DNA of 64,000 nucleotides from Gibbula magus (Eukaryota > Mollusca > Gastropoda > Trochida > Trochidae). The stretch's first letter is position 1, and every line of letters starts with the position of its first letter. The stretch covers positions 18,953,523 to 19,017,522 of the forward strand of contig OW388301.1 of NCBI GenBank assembly GCA_936450465.1, given 5' to 3'. Below, in pieces: positions 1 to 15,983 of this stretch. A program made the translations under genes and the position numbers. The notes under the pieces were generated by a model, which saw only the letters and a list, made by a program, of their open reading frames with translations, did not search any database and had not been told where the DNA came from.

Positions 1-20
1 TTTTTTCTTCCAGTTTTAAT

Positions 21-150
21 GTGAGGACAAAAAATGGTGGAATCCGCTTTCCGACTCCTTCCGGATTCTCCCGGATTCCTCAGGATCCGCCAATTTTTGG
101 GAGAACCCGGAAGGATCCGGCAAATGGATTCCACCACTTTTTGTCCTGTG
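21..150. mobile_element. Small palindromic MITE, family A, copy 1
   Basis: Imperfect terminal inverted repeats read GTGAGGACAAAAAATGGTGG at the left and, on the other strand, CACAGGACAAAAAGTGGTGG at the right. The interior is rich in CCGGATTC/GGATCCG motifs. Two further copies lie at 16084-16196 and 19151-19263. The 78-codon frame starting at 34 runs through this element and is not considered a gene. No clear target-site duplication is visible. Confidence 0.6.
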
Positions 151-3938
<3,788 letters not shown>

Positions 3939-3942
3939 TTAA

Positions 3943-4301
3943 AGGGGCAGTAGCACGTTTTGTTGCCAAATTTTTTTTTTTTTCAAATTTCCCATTTAAA
4001 ATGATAGTTTATGCCATTTATATTTACTTTAGAGGGTAACAAATTTCATTACATAAACCAATTATCCATAGTGGTAATAACGGTGTTGCGTTTAAAGCAA
4101 AACTTGCATGGTGGCCATTTTATTGTTAACACATTTTATTATTTCGAATGACTAAAACGATTCCCATGGCTTTATGGAACCATGTACACTCATTTATTAA
4201 CTTGATTTTCTGAAGAGAGAAAGGTATTTTACTATTGATGACATTATTTTTCAAATACATTTCATCGACCTATTTCAGGGAAAAAACGTGCTACTTCCCC
4301 T
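3943..4301. mobile_element. MITE family B, copy 1, with TTAA target duplication
   Basis: A 359-bp element with terminal inverted repeats AGGGGCAGTAGCACGTTTT at the left and AGGGGAAGTAGCACGTTTT read from the right end. TTAA flanks both sides (3939-3942 and 4302-4305). A closely similar copy is at 14064-14416 and a 5'-truncated copy at 62895-63122. There is no coding capacity. TTAA duplications are typical of piggyBac-like or Kolobok-like transposases in general, but the mobilising family cannot be read from the element itself. Confidence 0.8.
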
Positions 4302-4564
4302 TTAATCCAGACGGTTAAAACTGGTTCGTTCTCATTTTCCTGGACGTCGTACAAATCATCGAGCCACTAGGCGTATGTATACAATCTATAAGTACTATTT
4401 ATTTCTATGACTAAGGTTCATTGTGCCAGGGATTGCGGTATCAGTGTCAAGATTGAACTTGTAACGATGCAAATTTACATAGTTGAGTCGGTATCGTAGA
4501 CGATTGTATAAACTTGTAAATGTTTTAAATTTACATTTTGTTATGCTTAGAGATGAACAAATTG

Positions 4565-4570
4565 GTTTAC
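4565..4570 (-). other. Splice donor ending the receptor exon
   Basis: On the minus strand the coding frame reads through AAACGGAAG followed by GTAAAC. This fits an AAG|GT donor, with the exon ending at 4571 in phase 0. Reading on instead gives seven non-conserved residues and a TAA at 4547-4549. Leucokinin receptors continue at this point with a basic KKVIKM-like stretch into TM6, so an intron before TM6 is the simplest reading. Confidence 0.75.
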
Positions 4571-5320
4571 CTTCCGTTTGTTCCTGCTTCGGATATCTTC
4601 AGTCGGGTTAGTATTTCCGGGTGCACGTGCACCCCAGATATGACATCCGATCCGGAAGTAGCAGAAACTGATTATTAGAAGAGGCACAAAATATTGCACG
4701 AGGACTATGTACAAGTTATAGTAGAAGATGAAGGCGTCTGTCAATAGCCTAGGGACAACGAACTGACACAGGGGGATGAAACGACCTTCCACTTCCTCCG
4801 ACATCACTCTGTAGAACAACACATTAGGTAGGCCGGACAGTATAGAGAACCACCAAATCGCCGTGATTATGATGGCGGCTGAGCGTTTTGAGCACCCGGC
4901 TTTGAAAGGGTGGAGCACGGCAATATACCTGTCCACTGCAATCACACTTAGAGTAATAATGCTTACGTTGACTGATATCACCTGTACAAAAGGCGCCAAA
5001 GAACACATAAAGTTTGCAAGGACCCAACGCTGAAGTAAAGCTGCTTGGAACTGGAAAGGAATGCTAAATAGACCTATGATGACGTCGGCGACGGCAAGAT
5101 TGGCGATGAATATGTTGGTGACAGTATGCATACGACGGTTTCGGACAATGACGAGGATGACCAGCCCGTTTCCAATGACGGCAAGCAGAGATATGGAGCC
5201 GTAGAGAAAGGCTAGAAGAACAATAAGGCCAGTTGGAACGTCATACGCTTGATCATCCACCGTGATGTTGGCGTTATCCAACGTCATATTCAACATCAAA
5301 GACAGATTGAGCGGCGTCAT
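4571..5320 (-). CDS. Leucokinin (lymnokinin)-type neuropeptide GPCR, 5' coding exon (TM1-TM5 and ICL3)
   Basis: Encodes 250 residues of a rhodopsin-class receptor for kinin neuropeptides, a plasma-membrane Gq-type receptor family in protostomes. Visible features: an extracellular N-terminus with N-glycosylation sequons (NLS 5, NMT 11, NIT 18); TM1 about 31-58 with GN at 50-51; TM2 about 69-95 with LAVAD, Asp79; Cys106 at the start of TM3 and Cys185 in ECL2, which fit the conserved disulfide; DRY at 130-132; WW at 156-157 in TM4; Pro213 in TM5. The family signatures are IANLAVADVIIGLF, IPFQFQAALLQ and, after TM5, IWGARAPGN. The ATG at 5318-5320 is the first in-frame Met. The frame stays open upstream to a TGA near 5392 without another ATG. 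TM6, TM7 and the tail are missing and must lie in later exons, beyond a donor at 4570. I found none of them in 1-4546, so the gene probably continues outside the window or across a long intron. Confidence 0.9.
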
Positions 5321-5328
5321 GATGGCAT
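5317..5328 (-). promoter_or_regulatory. Three-codon upstream ORF whose stop overlaps the receptor start
   Basis: On the minus strand the bases just before the receptor ATG read ATG CCA TCA TGA. The TGA (5317-5319) overlaps the receptor ATG (5318-5320) as ATGA. If the 5' UTR is contiguous here, ribosomes would meet a minimal uORF (M-P-S-stop) directly before the main start. Whether this stretch is transcribed is not shown by the sequence. Confidence 0.4.
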
Positions 5329-7493
5329 GAAACACAGGAGTAGGAGTTAGTTGAAAGAGACACACATTATCACAAAGTTCTAGCCAGAATCAGATAGTCC
5401 AGAAAATCATTCTCTCGAATCGTTGAAGGTATGAGAAATTGTTAGTCAATTACTGAAACGTGGAGACGATACCTTTCGGTTTGTCAACCTAATCAGGTTA
5501 TGATATCCATTCTTTTTCATTCCAGTTAATCAATATTGATAGGCAAGGGATACGTAGACAGTATATTCATTAATGCTTCATTCTTATTCCGTCCTTCTTG
5601 ACCTCTGTCTGAGCTCTGATGTTTTTCATTCCAATATGACACAATCACAAGTCCGCTCATATTAGGACCGTCTTCCCGTCGAGGCACAAGAACAATCTTC
5701 GCGGCTAGTCAAGCATTCAGTTCATTTATAGGATGATACTTCTTAATTCCTTACCTTACTGACACACGTATCACTGTCACGACTCACAAATCCAAATTTT
5801 TGAAATTTCAAGTTTTAAAATATGTGCGTCTCTTTTCACACGTTTAAAACACTTTCCGGACTTTCCAATATCTATTTAAATGAAAGGTTCGCCAAAGCCA
5901 TTGTTTACACAGTTGATGGAGAGCGAATAGATCCTGAGAAAAAGTTTTAAATTAGTTTTACTTTCCAGGCATATTTACAATGAAAGTGGACATCCCTGTC
6001 CAAATCGAAGACACAAAGCTCCAAGTATGACAGCAGTTAACTCACAATATAGTCTCTGTCCACAGAAGATAAGTAAGAAAAAGCCAAATCCTTTGACAAG
6101 TTTACGAAAATTTCCCCATGATAATGCCAGAGTGGTCACAGGCGAACTGGCTGAACTATCGTGCATATGAATCAATAACAACAGTCACGTGACTCTGACG
6201 TCACACAAGACATGCCCGGATCGTGGCGTTGCTCCTATAGGCGCGCAGACAAGATGTGATGCTCACTGCAGCCGCTATAGCGATATGATCGCGCGTTGTA
6301 CAGCTGGTATTGGAGATAGCGCTTAACCACAACTCGTGACTTGACTTTGATTGACTCCGTCACGTAGAAGAAGGTTTAGGAATAAATCCTCCATGTCAAC
6401 TAAAGTTAAGGCGTTCCTTAAGTTTTAGCGTTTCCGTCATGGTTCAAGTATTATAACAATGGATAATTGTTTTTGCATATATTCTGATATAAGTTTTTAT
6501 TTGAGTATCACCTCAACCTTTGCATTAAACATAGATAGACTTAGATATTACCTGGTTATAATCATAGTGTAAGTATTTGGGAACGTTATAACAATGTAAT
6601 GAAAACTCTTTTCAAACATAATTTGCAATTTGTTTTTAGCACACATATTCTATTTTAACATGGTGTCGTGCATGTTTATATGAAAGATAAACATAATATT
6701 TCACTCAGTCGTTTCCATTTCCTACAGTATAATCTAAATATTATTTCCAATTTAGAATGTACTTTTCATTTGAGCCTGTTAAAGCACATCAGTTCGCATT
6801 TGTTAATTCAATTTAAACATTGGAATGTACAGATTCCCATTTTAGAGAGTTAACCCAAGAACGTTAACAGTGTGTGTATGCCCGACGTCAAAGCTAGTTA
6901 CACGTAGCTCAGAACCAAAGACAAAATCATTTAAATGAAATGAAACTTTGTAACTTTGTTATCTATGAAAAAAACTTCAATTGGCAAAATCAATAAAGCA
7001 GTTACTATGTAAACACGAATCCCATTTAAACAACTCATACAGAGAGTATATTAAACATTTCTCGTTGAATACTCGTATGTCTCTTCGAGTGAAGTTGAAA
7101 TGTATAGCTGAACGAGTGGCGCTGCCTGAGTAGGTGATTTCGACTACAGAAGAGAAACACATAGTATTCGACTAGAAATATTTAATGTTCTATATGTATT
7201 TTTTAGATTAAATAAATTAAAGAATAGCTCCTAAATGGCAGTCATTGGATCAGGTAAGCACCCGTGATCGTAAACTTTATTACGGTCTTATCATATATGG
7301 TATTATTACCCATATATGGTTGAAAATAACCGAGTTAATATTGTTTATATGATCACATGTGCACATATCACGTTTGCCTAGCAACGATTGTTACACCGCG
7401 ACTTTCCGTATTTTGACGTCTGTTACGTCATAAAACGATTAGAGAAGTGGGCCGGTTTCTGACTATTTTACGCGAATCAAATGGAAAAGAACG
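5329..7493. other. 5' flank of the receptor exon, no second gene recognised
   Basis: Contains the presumed 5' UTR, upstream exon(s) or promoter of the receptor on the minus strand. A locally CpG-rich patch at about 6190-6330 stands out from the A+T-rich surroundings. The minus-strand frame 5975-6181 and the frames at 6668 and 6977 have no recognisable domains. Confidence 0.4.
6184..6203. promoter_or_regulatory. Adjacent palindromes GTCACGTGAC and TGACGTCA
   Basis: A perfect 10-bp E-box palindrome (6184-6193) is followed two bases later by a perfect CRE (6196-6203). They lie at the edge of a CpG-rich patch about 870 bp upstream of the receptor ATG, which makes this a candidate promoter element. 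TGACGTCA is also over-represented in repeats elsewhere in the window, so function is uncertain. Confidence 0.35.
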
Positions 7494-7661
7494 GGTAATA
7501 AAGAAATTATCACACTCGAAATTGTGTCATATGACTTTTACGAAACACGTGCAATTTTGTGTATAAGCCTCGCTCTCGCTCGGGCAATTCAAACATTCAC
7601 ACTCGTTTCGTAAAAGTCACATGGCACACTTCCTCGGGTAGTAATCTCTATTTGTTACTCA
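7494..7661. mobile_element. Hairpin (foldback) element with GCTCTCGCTCGG-rich loop
   Basis: Arms of about 65 bp pair across the element. The core is GACTTTTACGAAACACGTG on the left and CACTCGTTTCGTAAAAGTCAC on the right. The unpaired apex holds a CGCTCTCGCTCG stretch. There is no ORF. It belongs to the same structural class as the hairpins at 32020, 35158, 47774, 58019 and 63262. Confidence 0.7.
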
Positions 7662-10600
7662 GTATACTCAGTAGTAACAGTTAACTGAATAGAATAACGT
7701 TTATTTCACATAGTGATAATACGATTTGAATAGATAAATACCGTATTTCACCACTGATAATATAACAACTAATTATATAGACGAGTAATGGCGTAACTGT
7801 GTTATGTTTGCATTGGAATTAAGGCACACTGAACATAATTGTTTCACCAGTTGTTTGAACATAATGGCACGTATTGGGTGTTATAACCCGTGAATCCTAA
7901 TATCAAGGATATTTCAGTTAGATATGTTTAATTTGTGGGTAAATATTTATCCTGGTATATGCAAGCTAAGATGTACATGCATAAAACTAGGATAATGATT
8001 CGACAACGACAACAACAAACAACAAGGCAGTTATGATGATAATATATTGGATTTCCAAACTCAAACATAATGCAATGCAATTTGGGGATATACATCACAT
8101 AGAATATATTTACTTCTAGCACAATAACAACAGATTATCAGAATTTTATATACATTTATGAAACAACATGGATTGTTTGCGTCACTGGATAAGATAATTA
8201 TATCTAGCAAAGACACACATTCTTTGAATAGACTACAAAGACGTTTATACAGGAAAATGAATGTTCTAAATTCGCAAGATAAACAGAAAGTACAATGCAA
8301 AGTCTGGTAAGACAACCATAAGAATATGTTGTGGTTAAACTGGAATAATCTCAAGTATAAGAGTTAGCAATGACGTAACTGTTGCTATTTATCGATACTT
8401 CAATATCAATCATGTTTTCGTATTTCAGGCAAAATGATCAATGATACACTTATTTTTGAAGACATTTTTGTATGGCACATGACCAATATTGACGATATTA
8501 AATAATATTTTAGTTATATATAGTGTACATATTTATTTATTTGTAAAATTAATATTTACTGTTTGCGGGGCATTCTAGAAGTTGTTTTCATTTTGAAAGT
8601 CCAGATGCTCGATAATGGCATAAGGATCTATAATGTAATTCAACAATTATTTAATTAAGAAGTTGATCATCCATAAATATCCGTATCTTTCTAAGTTTAT
8701 TTACACCATTTGTGTTATATCTGCTGGACGGAAAATATTCAATACGTGGAGAACGTCTTTGACACAGAAATAACGCATCGTTCTCCTTTTCGATAGCATT
8801 ATAACAGCGCAAACGGATAGAATATATATCAAATATAATATCAACATTCTTAGTACGTTGATGATCGACTCCAAAGTCGGAAAGAGAAAAGATCGATACA
8901 ATGAGCACACTTTCTTACATTTAGACTCTGAAATGAATGTTTTGTAAAATTTCAAAATTTAAACAAATATTAAAATATAATAAAAACAAGTCTCTAAGAT
9001 GTGTTCATTTTAGATTAAACTTAGCTTTGTTGTCTTGTCATAGACTTGCCTAGGCTTTTTAAAAGATAAAGGGTCTGGATGACAGACTATGAGCTCAAAT
9101 AAAATACAATCAATTTACGTTAAATAATATGTTGGTGACGAACATATGTGTGGGACAAATTTGATGAAGGGATGTAGCTTACACTCAACCACAAAATAAA
9201 CATCCCCTCCTTTTTAACAAAATATAGCATGAAAATAAGTATGTCGGAGAAGACGATTTAAATATCTTTGGCAGACACATGTTGTGTAAATACGTGCTCT
9301 CAATTTCATACATAACCGACTGATACTTTTAGTTTTACGTTTGTTCAAATACACTTTAATATAATATGTTAACTAAATACGCTTTTTTAAAAAAAATTAC
9401 AGGGATGCATATCAAACCTACGTAAGTTGTTCATGTATGTGTCAAATATAAATTTTTTTTAAAGGGGAAACAAAGAAATGTAAGGTGGTATAAATAGAAG
9501 TTAGATATCGAACATATTACGTATATACCCCAAATATACTTTTATAAACTTATAGTCAATTCTGTGTTATTGAGAATATAAATCGAAGACATGGAATAAC
9601 ATCTTGAATACATCAATATGTATTGATAGAGTTACAGGGATGTAAATTGGAAACATGCCACGAAATCTCAGAATACATTCAAAATACCCTTAAGAAGCTC
9701 AGTTGATCAATAAGTCCACAATCCATGGGTTTTAAAGCTATTGAATCAATATGTAATCCATAAAACACCAAGAAGGATGGCTATATGGCATTACTGAATG
9801 TAAAGATAGCCCACTGAATGTAAAGATAGCCCCAAAGATCCTATCACGATGAATACATTACACATGTAAGTGAAATATGCTGTTAAGCTGGTATTTGAAC
9901 TGCGGATCGATGAACGGAATTATTTGAAGAACTATAAACCATTTTAACATTTCTATCCAATTCACTTCAAACATGTTTCAGATTAACATTACAGCTTCAG
10001 TGAATACACATTGCAAATTATGGATTTTTTTAAACTTTGGTGTAACATGTTTTTTTTAGAGTTTTATTTTATGAATTTTTAAACTCTATTTTTTAACTTG
10101 AATCACTTTTTCAATATTTCCAAATAACTTCATTCTGTCAAAATAGTTGTTCCTTATTTTATGATAAACGAAGACATTTAATTGTGTGTTTCATTTTGCT
10201 GACGTTACCCTTTACTGACATCGATTCTGCAATTCATGAATGTTTATAAAATAAAGACTGTATCGGTATCAGGAATTGTCATAATGATATTTACATTGAA
10301 AAGAATTCTTGTAGCAAGGTTTGACTTTTGAAAAGTTCCATGAGTTCTCAATAATATTTATCTTAGATATTAGAGGAATACGTATATTTTACTTATATGC
10401 CTATCTTCGAGGTTAATATAAACAAAATCTCGTTTATTTGATTGAAACATATTGTATTCATTTAGGATAAAGATTGGGCACAGGTTACCCAACTTAACAA
10501 GCTCTCTCCAGATCCAAAATATAATCATTCTTATTAAATGTTGATATAGAAGGACTTTTGAATCTTTTAAATAAACAAGAGTGCAAACGTTACATAAAAA

Positions 10601-12715
10601 ACGAAGATGCATATTAATTAGCGTATTGTTATGGCATTGGCTATATTAATAAACATTAATATCCAAAACTCATTTTAGAAGAAAACACTATGCAAAGCAT
10701 ATGCATTCGTGCTTTCATAAGTGAACGGCTGGGACACAGACCGTGACATCGAATTACACATAAAATCTCTTCTCACCACACGCCTGATTCGAACAGAGAC
10801 TCCATTCTTTAAACTGATCCAGGAGTCTCAAAGCTGAACATACGTTAATCCTATTTATTGTGTATTTTCAGCCTTCGTTAGCTCCTATTCTAAGCCGGAT
10901 TGAAAGAGATACAGCCAGTAGTAACACCAATCGCGAGGTTAATCGTCTCTTTAACAACGGCTTCGTACTGATTAAGTGGATAACTGGTCTAAGGAACTGT
11001 TAATGCCCGGTAAACAGAGACGTCTGTTTAACTCCCTCGAATACGTGTATATACGCGTATGTCATTATCAATAAACCCTGCAACCATAGAATCAGACGAA
11101 TTAATTGCTTCGGCCAAATCTGCCAGACTTTGTGAAATGGCCACTGGGATTATATACATATCCTAAACCGTATCATGTCACCTGTAGAAAATTGCCTTCG
11201 ATCTTTGTCTGGTTGTATGTTTAAACAGCACCGATCCGTAATATACTTATTTCATATGGCCAGCTTCGATACCAGGATTAAGCTGAACCCGAGCCAGTCG
11301 GGATAAGACCTCCAGACAGTCGGTTAATTACAAGTGGCAATGCCAAAGTGGTTTTGTTCCCGAACAACATTTTGTAATGGAATAATGTTTCTGGTCCGTT
11401 TAATTGTTGGAATCGTACGCTTACCTTTGCCAATACGATCTTTTTCAAGAGTTGGCTGATATATACATATTGAGTATTTGTGTGTTTGCACTGAAATATT
11501 AACGATGTCAAAGCGTCAAACTCCATGGGTTTTGACCTTTAATTCTTATAATTTCGAAATTTGAAATGTAATCATTTTGTCAATATGTTCAACTTATAGT
11601 TTACGCTGGTGTGTGTTTTCAATAGATGGCATTGTATTCTCTCGATTATATTGAGATTACACGAAAGCTAAATGTCGTGAAACGCTAGCAATTGCGTTAC
11701 GAATGTACTGATGATAGAGAAACAGTTAAAAAAGCATTACAAGATACATACTTGATAAGTGAAAGTTATTGAATTAATATGAAATTTAAGCCGTGTTCTC
11801 TACTTTCACTTTTTAATACACAATATTATATACTGCTGCATGCCGAAAGGTACTTCACCTACTTCACCAAATTTAATATAATATGGAACGACTTTTAATC
11901 ATCTTATTAACGCGAAAACTTGACTGATCATTTTGCATTTTCACATGAGTGAGTGTGCCATAACGCACTCTAATATTGTGCCTCGTAGTAAAGAGTTAGA
12001 GATGGGTAGCTCTTTGAAGTGACCAAGGGTCGTTATTGTCAAACTACAGTTCTTATTTTCTTCAGTGAAATATCCAGTACGTGATCCACTCGGTTGGACA
12101 TGCATCATTAATTCCTCTTAATATATTTTTGTTGAATTTGTTCTCGTTTAATCGAAAATAAATAAAATTTCAATTTTGAAAAGTTGACCCCTTATTTCAT
12201 TATGACAAAGTTTGAAATCATGCTACACTGACGTGCCGATCCAAGAATATCTCTGAGACATTAAGACACACAAGTAGATGAGCAGACTTTTGGGATGCAG
12301 CGGTTTATAAAGGCCAAGATGGACCGACTTAATACTACTAGAAATTCCTCTCACTCGGTCGCCATATTGATGTCCAGAAAATAAAACACCAGAGAACAGT
12401 TACCGATCGCTTTCGTTGTCGAATTCTAGCGATTAAGGTAACACCGTAAAGAACTCGTTTCCTTTTTCTGTGACAATAGATCTTAAAATTGAACTTTCAT
12501 TATTCAATTACAATCAACAATTCATCTTATTGCTTCTTATAAGAAACGCCCTACTTAAGGCAATTAAGATGTCGTTTTCAATGAATAACTCAATATTCTA
12601 CTTAATAGTTAAACCATTACGCAGGATTAGATATTGACGTTAATAGTATTATCTCATTAAAAACCAATCTGAAATTTAAATTAAAATAATGTTGATATTT
12701 TTATTCCCTTTTAAA
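7662..12715. other. No gene recognised, 5 kb of unique A+T-rich DNA
   Basis: No coding exon, tRNA or repeat family could be supported. Minus-strand frames at 7928, 8061, 8651, 8701, 10370 and 11278 encode 60-100 residues without recognisable motifs. A short direct duplication of CTGAATGTAAAGATAGCCC occurs near 9795-9833. Confidence 0.5.
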
Positions 12716-12949
12716 GTCCCTGTAACGTGTTCTAATGTCCAATTGATTTAAACAGATGGGGCATTTTAACTTGGACACTGTTCATTGAAAAATGGGTTGA
12801 GATTTTAGAGAAATTCCAAAAAATAGTTCACGGTGATAAATGAGTTATCGAATATCTTGCATGAAACTTGAATTATTTTTATACCTGTCTAAGATTAAAA
12901 CTTTGAAATCTTTTGAATTTAGTAACAGTCAGAACGTTAGAAGAATAAC

Positions 12950-13170
12950 CAGGGCCCCGTTCCAAAACAGCGAGCGCTTATAATCGCTCATTGATTGCTC
13001 AATGTAGCGCTCAAGTAGCGCTCATACTCTGCTGAACGACATGGTGAAAAACCTCAAAGTTCGCTCGCTTTGCTACGTAGCGCTACATTGAGCAATCGCA
13101 TTCAAGAGATGTTTAAAAGTAATCGCTTATTGAGGGATTACTTTGAAACCTCTCTTAAACACGAACCAGG
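12950..13170. mobile_element. Foldback element with GCGCT-rich arms
   Basis: Begins at CAGGGCCCCGTTCCAAAAC and contains inverted segments TGATTGCTCAATGTAGCGCT (about 12992) and AGCGCTACATTGAGCAATCG (about 13079). It is locally rich in AGCGCTC motifs, unlike the A+T-rich flanks. It is absent from the homologous segments near 34.6 and 43.0 kb, so it is an insertion in unit 0. Confidence 0.65.
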
Positions 13171-13239
13171 AATACATATATCAGAGGGTACTGCATGTAA
13201 AATTAGCATAATAACAGGTTTTTGGACCTTGTTTTTGTC

Positions 13240-13440
13240 GTGATAATGGTTGCCGAATGGATGCGTTGTTGGAGCATTCAGTGCGGCAGTTGGTGCCTGA
13301 CCCTGAGGATGTGGGTTAGAATCTCACAAGTCCCGAAAATGTACAGGAATTTGTGCTAGTGCAAATAGTGAGATCTCAACTGTAATGATGTTACCCCAGC
13401 CAGATTGATACGTTTGAGTATTTTCTCTCATATGTGTAGT
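13240..13440 (+). mobile_element. tRNA-derived SINE-like segment, unit 0 copy
   Basis: An A-box-like stretch GTTGCCGAATGG is followed about 65 bp later by a B-box-like GGGTTAGAATC. That is the spacing of an internal Pol III promoter of Ser/Leu tRNA type. The tail (AAATGTACAGGAATTTGTG onward) matches 34745-34860. The B box is mutated (TTAGAATC instead of TTCGAATC), so this copy is degenerate. Confidence 0.55.
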
Positions 13441-13610
13441 GCCTCGCGAAACTATATCAATAATCGAATGGGGCACTCAGTGCTGGCAGTTGGTGCTTCA
13501 GTGCTGGCAGTGTTGTCCCATGACTGTGTAAAAAATAAGAGTATTATGGAAATGGTTAATACATGTGTATGTCGTAATAGATTACTCATTTTAGAGCAGT
13601 ACAATTGAGT

Positions 13611-14059
13611 TCTTGGTTTGGAAGTGAAGGCAATGTGACAGATAACCTTCGAGCGCCTTAATTGTTAGCTCAGGTTGCATGCTCCAAGAGGAGTTGAGAG
13701 ATGGTCCTTATACCAGGGTAATAATGTGTGTAGCGCTATAAGCATGGCCCTTTGTGTATTTAGCGCGATATAAGTACTCTCATTATTACCTCTGTGGGGA
13801 GATATGCAACAAGGCTCGAGGTTTGGATCGAAGCACTGAGCGGAGTAACTTCTGTGGAAAGGAAATGCAGAATTCATAAAGACATTGAAATGCAAGTCCT
13901 GTTCAAAATGCATATACATTATACACGTTATATTTCGAATGACAGTGAAAACAGCGCAAAGCGCAGGCTGTTAATTATCACATGAGTCAATGCGTGTCTG
14001 TCTAGAAGTCACCAATCTACAATATTCATTTACGCTTTATTGTGAATTCAAATCTCCCT
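13611..14059. other. No gene recognised between unit 0 SINE and MITE B
   Basis: Open frames on both strands at 13665-13985 overlap each other and have no known motifs. Nothing else is supported. Confidence 0.4.
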
Positions 14060-14063
14060 TTAA

Positions 14064-14416
14064 AGGGGCAGTAGCACGTTTTTTGCAAATTTTATTTTTT
14101 CAAATTTCCCATTTATAATGATAGTTTATGTCATTTATAAACACTTTAGAGGGTTAAACATCTTATTACACAAACCAATTAATCATAGTGGTAATAACGG
14201 TGTTGCGTAAAAAGCAAAAAATGGATGGCGGCCATTTTATTGTGAACACATTTTATTATTTCGAATGACAAACACGATTCCCATGACTTTATGGAACCAT
14301 GTACACTCATTTTTAACTTGATTTTCCCAAGAGGGAAGGGTGTTTTACTATTGGTGACATTATCTTTCAAATTCATTTCATCGACTTATTTAAGCGAAAA
14401 AACGTGCTACTGCCCC
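14064..14416. mobile_element. MITE family B, copy 2
   Basis: Terminal repeats AGGGGCAGTAGCACGTTTT at the left and the complementary CGTGCTACTGCCCC at the right. The interior closely matches 3943-4301. TTAA is present at the left (14060-14063) but not at the right, so the right flank has changed or the end is slightly truncated. Confidence 0.8.
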
Positions 14417-15177
14417 AATACACTGAGGTTGTGGCGTCAGTTGACGTGAACACGTCCGACTCGGTACTTCCATGACAGTCAGCCATGACAGTTTAAATGA
14501 GATTCTAGAGGCGCTTCATAATTCCAATTTATGAAACCAAATCACCACTTTACTGTTGAAATACATACATATATACAAACATAAATACATATATACATGT
14601 GAAGATGGTTTCAAATAATTGTGATGTGAACAATTTTATGAGTAGGTATGTTAATGTTAAATGTTAAAAATGTATTTTCAAAAAAAAACCGTTGAAAAGG
14701 GACCCTCAAGAGATTCTGCACCTTCACTGAATGTTTTAAAACATAAACTGGCATATTTTATTCATTTGAATATTTAGATTAATATTCGTACCCCTGTATT
14801 GAATATAAAACTTATGCTGCCTTCACTGACAATAGTGTATGTTAATTTCGTACAAATTATATTGTTTTCAGTCTGTGCATATCGTTGAGTTCATACAGAC
14901 TTTTAGCGACATGTATAACATATGGAAATTTGACATAATACGCCTTTGTAGGAGTCCTTGAACGGAGTGACAAGTTTAAATTTAACATTTGAAATTTAAA
15001 ATAATCAACTCATTGTATCCATTTAAATCTTACACGCTAAACTTCACAGACGTGAAATATTTTTAAGAACATAAAACAATGACGGAAACGAAGCTTGATG
15101 TTATCAATCAAAGTCATCCATGTCAAATTGTGAGTGCGCATGTCAGACAAACAGTATATATATGTAGTTTTCGTCAA
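14417..15177. other. No gene recognised
   Basis: A+T-rich DNA with a short ATACATA-type repetitive patch at about 14563-14600. Nothing else is supported. Confidence 0.4.
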
Positions 15178-15545
<368 letters not shown>

Positions 15546-15983
15546 CCCCCTTATACCAACTCTTATCCATTCTCCTTGCTTTTGTCCAAATTCCACTTTT
15601 AAGTGGCCTGCAAGTACTAGCTTATAGTTTTTAGTTATTAGGGGTTACAAATGTATAACGAAAATAGACTACATTTGATTTTCATACTCACTAATGCCAA
15701 CTTGACTTTCAGCGAATTGGAAACTTATTACAGAAAATAATACCACTTTGTTATGAGTTCAACAGTATGGTTTCAAGTGATTCAAAATTCTCTAGTTGTT
15801 CAACCTATTTTCTTGCATTGAATCAGACCCTGTTAAGAGGCAAGCGTTGACATCGTGAAAATATTTCTTGATATTTGTTTTACAAGATGTACATCGAAAG
15901 GTCGCATTATTGGCAATGAAGAAGTCAACTATCAAAATACATTAATATCTACGGCTATTAAATCCTTCTTCAGAAATACATGA

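Larger units (their letters stand above)
12716..13610 (+). repeat. Partial copy (unit 0) of the large tandem repeat, SINE-bearing segment
   Basis: Resembles 34510-34870 and 43000-43230. It shares a stretch reading ATGGGGCATTTTAACTTGG followed by GTGAAAAA-type and AAAATAGTTCA anchors, then the tRNA-like segment and GAGTATTTTCTCTCATATG. It is interrupted by the hairpin element at 12950-13170. It marks the left visible end of an array that reaches to 62.1 kb. No reading frame is shared between the copies. Confidence 0.65.

Noticed and set aside
4824..5027. 67-codon minus frame inside the receptor exon
   Set aside because: Out-of-frame shadow of the receptor coding sequence.
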